Shown piece after piece: positions 57,901-64,000 of a DNA stretch of 64,000 bases. This DNA comes from Microbacterium amylolyticum (GTDB lineage: Bacteria > Actinomycetota > Actinomycetes > Actinomycetales > Microbacteriaceae), in the NCBI RefSeq assembly GCF_011046975.1, contig NZ_CP049253.1, positions 2,170,001-2,234,000 on the forward strand, written 5' to 3'. Each line of letters opens with the position of its first letter. Within the stretch, counting starts at the first letter, position 1. The translations under genes and the position numbers were made by a program. The notes below the pieces were generated by a model. That model did no database searches and was not told where the DNA came from. It worked only from the letters and a program-made list of their open reading frames with translations.

Positions 57901-58615
57901 GCGACTCGGTGTTCTTGATGCTGGGAACCATCAGCGCCCGCGAGCCGTCGGGGCGCGGCAGGTCGATTGCGATACCGAGGTTGATGTGGGCGGGAGCGAC
58001 GACGCTCGGCTTGCCATCGACTTCGGCGTAGTAGACATTCTGGCTGGGGAAGACCTTGAGGGCCTGAATGAGCGCCCAGCCGATGAGGTGTGTGAACGAC
58101 ACCTTGCCACCGCGCGAACGCGCCATGTGGTTGTTGATGACGATGCGGTTGTCGATCATCAGCTTGGCGGGGACCGTGCGAACGCTCGTCGCCGTCGGGA
58201 CCGTCAGCGACTGGTCCATGTTCTTGGCGAGGGTCTTCGTCATCCCCTTGAGGACGGTGACCTTGTCCGAGGCGGCCGAATCGTCCGACGCGGCGCTCGA
58301 TGTCTTCTTCGACTCAGGCTCGGCGGGGATCGGCGCGGGGGCCGCAGGCTTGGCTGTTGTCCGCGCTACGGGGGGTGAACCGTTTGTCGCGGGTTTTGCC
58401 GCGGGAACGTCACTCGCCGCCGTCTTCTGCGGGGGCGCCTGCTGCTCGGTGGACTGGCCATTCTGAGCGGCGTACTGCTCCATAATCGGCCACCATTCCT
58501 TGTCGACGGCGTTCTTATCGACCTTGTACTGCTGGAAGAGTTCGTCGACGAGCCACTGGTTGGCCCCGAATCCTCCGTCGTACGACGTCCCGACACCCGT
58601 CACCTGACTCGACAC
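54938..58615 (-). CDS. kgd: Multifunctional 2-oxoglutarate decarboxylase/dehydrogenase E1-E2
   Basis: 1225 residues. Actinobacterial Kgd/OdhA fuses an N-terminal segment (QWLVDELFQQYKVDKNAVDK), a Pro/Ala linker (about 40-110), an E2-type acyltransferase domain without lipoyl domain (VPTATSVRTVPAKLMIDNR; active-site motif TYDHRVIQGAGSGEF) and a C-terminal thiamine-diphosphate E1 domain (GMAHRGRLNVLTNIAGK, GDAAFAGQGVVLETLQM, CYRRRGHNEGDDPS, LPHGYEGQGPDHSS). It feeds 2-oxoglutarate into the TCA cycle. The ATG at 58615 gives the conserved start. Followed by a strong terminator. Confidence 0.97.
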   Translation of the reverse strand: MSSQVTGVGTSYDGGFGANQWLVDELFQQYKVDKNAVDKEWWPIMEQYAAQNGQSTEQQAPPQKTAASDVPAAKPATNGSPPVARTTAKPAAPAPIPAEPESKKTSSAASDDSAASDKVTVLKGMTKTLAKNMDQSLTVPTATSVRTVPAKLMIDNRIVINNHMARSRGGKVSFTHLIGWALIQALKVFPSQNVYYAEVDGKPSVVAPAHINLGIAIDLPRPDGSRALMVPSIKNTESLSFREYLDAYEDLVSRARANKLGASDFAGTTISLTNPGGIGTVHSVPRLMQGQGAIIGAGALNYPAEFQGASQKTLNELAIGKTITLTSTYDHRVIQGAGSGEFLKIVHELLTGQSHFYDDIFAALRIPYAPIRWSADVSVDVAERVDKTARVQELINAYRVRGHLMADIDPLAFEQRSHHDLEIESHGLTFWDLEREFVTGGFGGKRQAKLRDILGVLRDTYCRTTGIEYMHIPDHEQREWFQQKLERPYEKLDHDEQIRVLGKLNQAEAFETFLQTKYVGQKRFSLEGGESLIPLLDRVIDGAAAAGLEGAAIGMAHRGRLNVLTNIAGKTYGDVFSEFEGALPGNKRGSGDVKYHIGTEGTFHATDGRDIDVYLAANPSHLETVDGVLEGIVRAKQDRHDRGSFPWLPILVHGDAAFAGQGVVLETLQMSELRAYRTGGTIHVIANNQVGFTTLPQDARSSYYATGPAKAIAAPILHVNGDDPEAVVRAAELAFEYRQKFHRDIVIDLVCYRRRGHNEGDDPSMTQPLMYGLIEAKRSVRRLYTESLVGRGDITEEEYEAAKADFQNRLEIAFAETHAAETGSIPVVPDGDFDEPVTTVPETTGVDVDVITQVGDAHANKPAGFTVHTKLQQLLDKRVQMSREGKIDWAYGELLAFGSLLLEGTPVRLVGQDSRRGTFVQRHAVLHDRVNGQEWLPLQNLAEDQARFQVYDSLLSEYAALAFEYGYSVEDENALVLWEAQFGDFVNGAQSVIDEFISSADQKWGQESGVVLLLPHGYEGQGPDHSSARIERFLQLCAQDNMTVARPSTPASYFHLLRRHAYQRPRRPLVVFTPKAMLRLRGATSEVADLTQGTFEPVIGDDRGLDANAVTRVLVHSGKIHWDLRGELQKNPNDAIALVRVEQFYPAPVEELRAALASYPNAEVVWVQDEPENQGAWPFIQQWLSPSVGREFTVVSRPAAAAPSTGSSKVHAIEHADLMKRALGS

Positions 58616-58917
58616 GGTCAGATCCCACTTTCATCGATGAAATGCTGTTCGACGCGCGACCAGCGGGTCGCACACACGGCTTCCAGCCTACGTTATGCCT
58701 GCCCCTGCGCGCGCTGGGAACTGAAGTGCCGCGTAGAGCAAATTCCGGGCTGTGACGACGCCGTGATGGCACCGGGTGCCCGCTGTGACCCGTGACGTTC
58801 GGTCATCCCCATCGTCTATGATCACCTGATCATGGATGACCCTCCTAGTCGCAGACCCACGCCCACCCGATCCCACCCGCCCCAGGCGCAACTCCCCGAG
58901 GAGGGAGGAGCCCGGCT
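58616..58917. other. Divergent intergenic region between kgd and the CNNM-like genes, with a possible leader peptide
   Basis: 302 bp. TATGAT at 58817 could be a -10 element for rightward transcription; it overlaps the palindrome ATGATCACCTGATCAT (58818-58833). An ATG at 58832 opens a 29-codon frame (MDDPPSRRPTPTRSHPPQAQ onward) that stops at 58919-58921, overlapping the ATG at 58921 of the next gene. Confidence 0.45.
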
Positions 58918-60252
58918 GTGATGGATTGGATCATGTTGGGTGTGGGTGTCCTCCTCATCATTGGCACCGGCATCTTCGTCGCGAGCGAGTTCGCGCTCGT
59001 CAATCTCGATAGGGCCGATCTGGAAGCGCGTCGCGAGCGGGGCGAAACCCGCCTGACGATGACGATCTCCGCGCTGCGTCATACCTCGACGCACCTCTCG
59101 AGCGCTCAGCTGGGCATCACACTGACAACGCTCCTCACGGGCTACACGATGGAACCGGCGATGTCCTCGCTACTGGACCCCGTGCTCGGACAGTGGGTGC
59201 CAGAGGCCGGCGCGCAGGCGATTTCCACGGTCATCGCGATGGCCATTGCCACGTTCTTGTCGATGATCATCGGTGAACTCATCCCGAAGAACTTCGCCCT
59301 GGCCCTTCCCCTCGCAACGGCGAAAGTTGTCGCGCCGTTGCAGATCGGTTTTACCACCGTCTTCCGCCCCGCGATCGTTCTGCTCAACGGCAGCGCGAAC
59401 GCGATTTTGAGGGCGATGGGCGTTGAGCCGAAGGAAGAACTTTCGGGGGCGCGTACGGCCGAGGAACTGTCCAGCCTTGTGCGTCGTTCCGCGATGGCGG
59501 GTGTTCTGGAAAAGGACACGGCATCGCTGCTCGACCGCTCGCTCACCTTTGCACGCCTCACGGCCGACGACGTGATGACGCCGCGGCCGAGCATGCATGC
59601 CGTTGCCGTCGGTGATCCCGCCGATCAGGTGATGATGCTCGCGCGAACAACGGGCCATAGTCGGTTCCCCGTATTCAATGATGATCTTGACGACATCGTC
59701 GGAGTCGTTCACCTCAAAGCGGCCATCGCCGTTCCCCGCGAACGGCGACACGATGTTCCCGTTGGTGCTCTGATGACCGAGCCCCTCCGCGTTCCGGAAA
59801 CGGTGCACCTCGACCAGCTCCTCGCGGAGCTGCGAACTCGCGGCTACCAGATGGCCGTTGTGATCGATGAGTACGGCGGAACGAGCGGCGTTGTCACACT
59901 GGAAGATCTCGTGGAAGAAATCGTCGGCGAGGTGGCTGACGAACACGATCGGCGCACTGCTGGCGTTGTTCGTCACCTTGATTCCGTGACGTTCCCGGGC
60001 GATCTTCGCCCCGACGAGGTGCGTGAGCGCGTGGGAATCGACGTTCCGGAGGACGAGTCGTACGACACGGTCGGCGGGTTCATCATGGCCACCCTCGAAA
60101 AGGTGCCATCCACAGGAGACACCGTTCGCGTTGACGACGGCGCCATCGTCGTCGCGCGCATGGACGGCCGTCGTGTGGCGCGCGTGCGTTTCGTTCCGGA
60201 CCCCGTTCCTGCACATGCCGATGCTGACGCCATCGAAGGGGGTACCCGATGA
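58918..60252 (+). CDS. CNNM/CorC-like (hemolysin family) membrane protein, first copy
   Basis: 444 residues (GTG 58918; ATG 58921 also possible; GGAGGAG upstream). The N-terminal DUF21 membrane domain has [20 protein letters not shown] and [20 protein letters not shown]. Two CBS domains follow ([20 protein letters not shown] and [20 protein letters not shown]), then [20 protein letters not shown] and a C-terminal CorC_HlyC domain. Relatives transport or sense Mg2+ or Co2+; haemolytic activity is unlikely despite the family name. Overlaps the paralogue by 4 bp. Confidence 0.92.
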   Translation: MMDWIMLGVGVLLIIGTGIFVASEFALVNLDRADLEARRERGETRLTMTISALRHTSTHLSSAQLGITLTTLLTGYTMEPAMSSLLDPVLGQWVPEAGAQAISTVIAMAIATFLSMIIGELIPKNFALALPLATAKVVAPLQIGFTTVFRPAIVLLNGSANAILRAMGVEPKEELSGARTAEELSSLVRRSAMAGVLEKDTASLLDRSLTFARLTADDVMTPRPSMHAVAVGDPADQVMMLARTTGHSRFPVFNDDLDDIVGVVHLKAAIAVPRERRHDVPVGALMTEPLRVPETVHLDQLLAELRTRGYQMAVVIDEYGGTSGVVTLEDLVEEIVGEVADEHDRRTAGVVRHLDSVTFPGDLRPDEVRERVGIDVPEDESYDTVGGFIMATLEKVPSTGDTVRVDDGAIVVARMDGRRVARVRFVPDPVPAHADADAIEGGTR

Positions 60253-61307
60253 ACGACTGGGCTGGTCTGGCGTGGCTTGTTGTCCTCCTGCTCGGAAACG
60301 CCTTCTTCGTTGGCGCGGAGTTCGCGGTGATCTCCGCGCGTCGATCGCAGATCGAACCGCGGGCGGAAAAGGGATCTCGCACGGCGAAAACCGCCCTCTA
60401 CGCGATGGAGCACGCAACGGCGATGCTGGCGACGAGCCAGCTCGGCATCACGATCTGCTCGCTGCTGATCCTCAACGTTTCCGAGCCGGCGATCCATCAC
60501 CTGCTGATGGGACCGCTGGGACTGACCGGAATGTCGGAAGCCGTTGCGTCGACCGTTGCGGTGATTATCGCGATTCTGTTCGTGTCGTATCTGCACGTTG
60601 TCTTCGGTGAGATGGTCGCGAAGAACCTCGCGTTCTCGCTTCCCGACCGGGCCGTTCTGCTGCTCGCACCGCCGCTTGTCGCGGTCTCGAAGCTGTTTCA
60701 CCCCGTGATCTGGGTGCTCAACGGCATCGCGAACGCCGCGCTGCGGATGGTGGGCGTCGAGCCGAAGAACGAGGCCGCATCCACGTTCACACTGGACGAG
60801 GTGGCAACGATCGTCAGCCAATCGCGTCGCGAGGGTGTCCTCGTTGACTCCTCCGGCACGGTCGCCGCCGTCGTTGAGTTCACCGACAAGGTCGCCGGCG
60901 ATATCGGCGTCCCGCTCGAAAAGCTTGTCACCCTGCCCGAGAACGCAACGCCCGCCGATATTGAGCGCGCCGTTGCCACGCATGGCTACTCCCGCTATGT
61001 GATCGTCGATGATGAACATGACCCGATCGGCTACGTCCACATCAAGGACGTCCTGCGTGCGGAAGACGCCGAAACGGATCGCAAGATGACGCAGCCGATT
61101 CCGGCTAAGCGCATCCACCGTCTCGTGCCCGTTTCTGCCGCGACCGACCTGGAGGACGCGCTGGCGCTCATGCGTCAGCAAGGCCGCCACGTTGCCCGCG
61201 TGCGAAACGCAACGGGCGAGACGGTCTCCGCCTTGTTCCTCGAGGACATTCTCGAAGAGCTGATCGGCGAAGTGCATGATGCCACCGAGAGGTCTCGGCG
61301 GCGGTAG
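60249..61307 (+). CDS. CNNM/CorC-like (hemolysin family) membrane protein, second copy
   Basis: 352 residues, paralogue of the upstream gene and coupled to it by ATGA. The DUF21 domain has GNAFFVGAEFAVISARRSQI and TSQLGITICSLLILNVSEPA. CBS modules follow (VTLPENATPADIERAVATHG, YVIVDDEHDPIGYVHIKDVL). It ends after VSALFLEDILEELIGEVHDA without the extra CorC_HlyC domain of its partner. The two probably assemble as a heteromer for divalent-cation homeostasis. Confidence 0.92.
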   Translation: MNDWAGLAWLVVLLLGNAFFVGAEFAVISARRSQIEPRAEKGSRTAKTALYAMEHATAMLATSQLGITICSLLILNVSEPAIHHLLMGPLGLTGMSEAVASTVAVIIAILFVSYLHVVFGEMVAKNLAFSLPDRAVLLLAPPLVAVSKLFHPVIWVLNGIANAALRMVGVEPKNEAASTFTLDEVATIVSQSRREGVLVDSSGTVAAVVEFTDKVAGDIGVPLEKLVTLPENATPADIERAVATHGYSRYVIVDDEHDPIGYVHIKDVLRAEDAETDRKMTQPIPAKRIHRLVPVSAATDLEDALALMRQQGRHVARVRNATGETVSALFLEDILEELIGEVHDATERSRRR

Positions 61308-61322
61308 CGCCTGAGACGCACA

Positions 61323-61380
61323 AAACGGCCCTGTGGGCCAGTGAATCTCTTTCGAGAGTCGCTGGCCCACAGGGCCGTTT
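61323..61380. terminator. Bidirectional terminator between convergent genes
   Basis: AAACGGCCCTGTGGGCCAG (61323-61341) pairs perfectly with CTGGCCCACAGGGCCGTTT (61362-61380); an inner CTCTTTCGAGAG forms a second small stem. It serves both the CNNM pair and the convergent oxidoreductase. Confidence 0.92.
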
Positions 61381-61386
61381 CCGTTG

Positions 61387-62463
61387 CTACGCCGCTGCGC
61401 GCCGCGCCCGCACGTACTGTTTCGGCCAGATCGATGCGTCCTCGCCGAGTTCCGCCGCGGCACGCAACCCGAAGTGAGGATCCCGCAACCATTCGCGCGC
61501 CGCCAGAATGACATCGGCGTCGCCATCTTCCAGGATCTGTTCTGCCTGCTGACCGCTGGTGATAATGCCTACTGCTCCGACGAGCGCGCCGGTGACCTCA
61601 CGAACGCGCGCCGCATGCGGCACCTGGTAGCCGGGGAAGACATCAATCTTCTGGTGGGCGACAAGGCCGCTCGTCGAGATATCGAACAGGTCGGCGCCCG
61701 CATCGACGGCCCAGCGGGCCACCTGTGCCACATCGTCCGTTGCGAGTCCGCCGTCTGCGCCGTCGGTTGCCGAAAAACGCACGAAAACGGGAACATCGGG
61801 GCCGACTTCGGCGCGCACGGCCCGGACAACGTCGAGTGTGAAACGGGCACGGTTCTCGAGAGACCCGCCGAACTCATCCTCCCGTTCGTTGGACAGCGGC
61901 GAGAGGAACTCGTGCAGCAGATAGCCGTGCGCGGCATGCACCTCGATCACGTCGAAACCAGCGTCGAGCGAACGCCGCGCCGCGTGGGCGAACGCCGCCG
62001 TGACTTCGGAAATCCGTTCCGGGGTCATCGCGACGGGAGGAGCAAAGCCCTCGTACGCGATCGCCGACGGGCCCTCTGTCTGCCATCCGCCGTCCGCGGC
62101 GGGAACCGTGCCATTGCTGTCGGCAAACGGCGCCCACGTCGAGGCTTTTCGTCCCGCGTGCGCAAGCTGGATTCCGGCGATCGATCCGCGGTCCTTGATC
62201 GCCGTGGTGATGGGCCTCCACGCAGCAACATGTTCGTCGTTCCAGATGCCGGCGTCCTCGGGGGAGATCCGGCCGACCGGCACAACAGCCGCGGCCTCGG
62301 CGATCACGAGTCCGGCGCCGCCCGAAGCGAACTGGGCCAGATGCACGTGGTGCCAGTCGCCGACGACGCCGTCCGTCGCGCTGTACTGGCACATGGGAGC
62401 GACCCACAGCCGGTTACGGAATGTGGTTTCTCGGATCGTCAGTGGCGTGAAGAGCCTGCTCAT
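61387..62463 (-). CDS. Old yellow enzyme family NADH:flavin oxidoreductase (YqjM-like)
   Basis: 358 residues from the ATG at 62463 (GGAAAGG upstream). The N-terminus MSRLFTPLTIRETTFRNRLW leads to APMCQYSA with C25, the YqjM-class cysteine that tunes FMN. WHHVHLAQFASGGAGLVIAE, GIQLAHAGRKAS, EVHAAHGYLLHEFLSPLSN and ILAAREWLRDPHF bind FMN and substrate. It reduces activated alkenes using NAD(P)H; the physiological substrate is unknown. Confidence 0.94.
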   Translation of the reverse strand: MSRLFTPLTIRETTFRNRLWVAPMCQYSATDGVVGDWHHVHLAQFASGGAGLVIAEAAAVVPVGRISPEDAGIWNDEHVAAWRPITTAIKDRGSIAGIQLAHAGRKASTWAPFADSNGTVPAADGGWQTEGPSAIAYEGFAPPVAMTPERISEVTAAFAHAARRSLDAGFDVIEVHAAHGYLLHEFLSPLSNEREDEFGGSLENRARFTLDVVRAVRAEVGPDVPVFVRFSATDGADGGLATDDVAQVARWAVDAGADLFDISTSGLVAHQKIDVFPGYQVPHAARVREVTGALVGAVGIITSGQQAEQILEDGDADVILAAREWLRDPHFGLRAAAELGEDASIWPKQYVRARRAAA

Positions 62464-62509
62464 CGTGGCCTTTCCGGAGAGTGTCTGCGCACGGCGATAG
62501 TGTTGCCGC

Positions 62510-63394
62510 ATGCCTGAAGGAAACGGATCGAGCGAACACCGCTGGATGGCGGAGGACGCAGCTTCCGTTCTGCGAGTTCCAACGCGAGGTGATCACAAGT
62601 ATTCCCGTGGCGTCGTGTCGCTTCTCACAGGAAGCGTGACATACCCGGGCGCTGCTGTGCTCTCTGTCGAGGGCGCGTGGCGGGCTGGCATCGGCATGGT
62701 GCGGTGGCTGGGGGAGGACGCCGTTGCCCCCTTTGTCGTTCACCGGCGTCCCGAGACCGTTCTCGGCAGCGGACGTGCTGACGCCGCTGTTCTCGGCAGC
62801 GGAATGGCGGCCGCACCGGATCGCGATGAGAGCACAACGCGCCGAGGGCTCGCGCTTCTGGCCTCGGGCGTTCCTGCCGTGATCGACGCCGGCGCACTCG
62901 ATCTTGTACCGAGGGCGAAAGGCGCCGTCATCGTGACACCGCACGACGGGGAACTGCCGACCGTGCGGGCGGCATGCGGCCTCGGCGGTGCGCGCGACGA
63001 CGTCGCCACCCGACTGCACGCAAGCGCACACGAGCGCCTCGACGTTGTGCGCGAAACGGCCGATGCCCTCGGCGGGGTCGTGCTCCTGAAGGGCGCACGC
63101 ACTCTCGTGGCGGCGCCAGGAGGGTGGTGGACACACATTGATACGGGCGTTCCGTGGCTGGCAACGGCAGGAACGGGAGACGTCCTTGCCGGGACGATCG
63201 GCGCGCTCCTCGCCGGATGCGTCGCGCAGACGTCGTCCGAGGATGTCAACCTCGAATCGCTCGCTACTGTTGCCGCAACGGCGGCGTGGCTCCACGGAAC
63301 AGCGGGCAGAATCGCCGCGGGCGCTGGTCACCCGATCACGGCGCTCGACGTGGCAGAGGCGCTTCCGGCCGCATTCGCGGAGGCGACGCGATGA
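62510..63394 (+). CDS. nnrD: ADP-dependent NAD(P)H-hydrate dehydratase
   Basis: 294 residues, ribokinase-like fold. It dehydrates damaged NADHX and NADPHX. Motifs: HKYSRGVVSLLTGSVTYPGA, VIVTPHDGELPT, VVLLKGARTLVAAP and the signature ATAGTGDVLAGTIGALLAG near the C-terminus. The usual fused N-terminal epimerase domain is absent, so the epimerase must be encoded elsewhere. The stop overlaps the next start (ATGA). Confidence 0.93.
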   Translation: MPEGNGSSEHRWMAEDAASVLRVPTRGDHKYSRGVVSLLTGSVTYPGAAVLSVEGAWRAGIGMVRWLGEDAVAPFVVHRRPETVLGSGRADAAVLGSGMAAAPDRDESTTRRGLALLASGVPAVIDAGALDLVPRAKGAVIVTPHDGELPTVRAACGLGGARDDVATRLHASAHERLDVVRETADALGGVVLLKGARTLVAAPGGWWTHIDTGVPWLATAGTGDVLAGTIGALLAGCVAQTSSEDVNLESLATVAATAAWLHGTAGRIAAGAGHPITALDVAEALPAAFAEATR

Positions 63395-64000
63395 GGGCAC
63401 AGCCATGGCTGCCCGTCGCACTGATCTGGGCCGCTTTTGGCGTCGCTCACGCCGTTTCCGTCGCGCTCGGTTTCGTGTGGCCCAACGGCCCCATGGGGGA
63501 CACCTACCTCGTCTACGAGCCGTGGAGCGAGATGGCGCTCGGTGGTTACGGCATTGTCGGCGTCGACATGCCGTGGGTGTATCCGCCGCTTGCTCTTGCG
63601 CCGATGGTGATCGCTCAGGGGCTTGTCTGGTTCGAGTCGTATTCGATGGCGTGGGCGGCGCTCGTGTGCATCGCCAATGCCGTTGGGTTCTGGGCCCTCG
63701 TGCGCGACGGTGAATCGCGCAGCCGCGTGATCGCCGGTGGATACTGGGCGCTGTTCACCCTGCTGCTCGGTCCGATCGCGATCTACCGTATCGACGCGAT
63801 CACGGTGCCGCTCGCGGTGATCGGCATGCTCTGGTTGCGTTCGCGGCCGGGTCTTGCGGGAGCGGTTCTGTCGATCGCAACGTGGATCAAGGTGTGGCCT
63901 GCTGCGCTGCTGCTGGCGGCCGTGTGCGCCGTTCGCCGTCGCAAGGAGGTCGTCATCGGTGCCGCGCTGGCATCGGTGGTGATTGCGGGTGTCGTCGTGC
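63391..64000 (+). CDS. GT87-like (DUF2029) membrane glycosyltransferase, N-terminal part
   Basis: The frame from the ATG at 63391 stays open to the window end (203 codons). The first helix, LPVALIWAAFGVAHAVSVAL, is followed by GDTYLVYEPWSEMALGGYGI and DMPWVYPPLALAPM, matching polyprenyl-phosphate-mannose mannosyltransferases of the GT87/GT-C class, where an early Asp is catalytic. Further helices include GYWALFTLLLGPIAIYRI. It probably adds a sugar to a lipid-linked or wall glycan. Truncated by the window. Confidence 0.8.
   Translation, partial: MRAQPWLPVALIWAAFGVAHAVSVALGFVWPNGPMGDTYLVYEPWSEMALGGYGIVGVDMPWVYPPLALAPMVIAQGLVWFESYSMAWAALVCIANAVGFWALVRDGESRSRVIAGGYWALFTLLLGPIAIYRIDAITVPLAVIGMLWLRSRPGLAGAVLSIATWIKVWPAALLLAAVCAVRRRKEVVIGAALASVVIAGVVV

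Noticed and set aside
55835..58378. 847-codon open frame on the plus strand
   Set aside because: It is antisense to kgd, whose protein motifs are unmistakable. Long antisense frames arise from GC bias, and the product has no recognisable domain or ribosome site.

Overview
The window looks like a chromosomal segment of a high-GC actinobacterium, most probably a Microbacteriaceae member close to Microbacterium. This rests on a lipoyl-less multifunctional 2-oxoglutarate decarboxylase (kgd), an LAxTG-type sorting motif of the class E sortase kind, DtxR/IdeR-like iron boxes, many GTG and TTG starts and strong GC bias in third codon positions. No species can be named from sequence reading alone. 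No prophage, CRISPR array or rRNA was seen.

Layout. 1-1150: end of an inositol catabolism gene (iolD), a helical hypothetical gene and tRNA-Arg(ACG) with its terminator. 1155-4943: a decayed island with an IS256-type (IS1249-like) element that still has inverted repeats and an 8-bp target duplication, a pilM-like relic, a 2H phosphoesterase, an IS110-type element with a damaged transposase, and the 3' end of a prepilin peptidase gene. It reads as the remains of a type IV pilus locus. 4969-7079: a nucleoside hydrolase, then an open frame fusing part of a Na/Pi cotransporter to the C-terminus of a PstS protein. 7125-11334: a DtxR-type box, a ferric iron ABC transporter (fbp type) and a MarR regulator. 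11774-14863: a GH35 beta-galactosidase and a broken alanine/glycine symporter. 15021-24605: housekeeping genes (DEAD-box helicase, hydrolase, PiT phosphate transporter, aldo/keto reductase, broken merR, lytic transglycosylase, YdjM-like and NRDE proteins, coaBC). 24702-28716: two DtxR-type boxes and a siderophore ABC operon. 29086-29559: two genes with deleted 5' ends, head to head. 29613-35867: a secreted lytic transglycosylase, then a TPP riboswitch with thiC-thiO-thiS-thiG-thiF. 36091-37754: a DNA glycosylase and an orphan winged-helix regulator. 37951-53171: a LacI-controlled CUT2 sugar importer (YtfQRT-YjfF type, with a second ATPase) beside two surface GH43 genes. One of these is a pseudogene. 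The other encodes a 1903-residue, two-catalytic-domain, wall-anchored enzyme with a 39-bp tandem-repeat stalk. 53250-64000: GNAT, oxidoreductase relic, SseB-like protein, kgd, two CNNM/CorC-like membrane proteins, an old yellow enzyme, nnrD and the start of a GT87-like membrane glycosyltransferase.

How it fits together. Two iron importers share DtxR-like operators and probably one regulon. Thiamine synthesis is one riboswitch-controlled operon. The LacI regulator, three matching palindromic sites, the importer and the wall-anchored GH43 enzyme look like one pathway: surface cleavage of arabinofuranosyl- or galactofuranosyl-containing glycans and uptake of the released sugar. Phosphate uptake appears to have been reduced locally to the intact PiT transporter.

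A striking theme is decay by deletion. At least eight loci are truncated, fused or internally deleted (pilM, pilD, nptA/pstS, AGCS, merR, tetR with its neighbour, GH43, quinone oxidoreductase) and the IS110 transposase is damaged too. Many of these deletions keep the reading frame. Two pseudogenes carry an amber codon where glutamine is expected.
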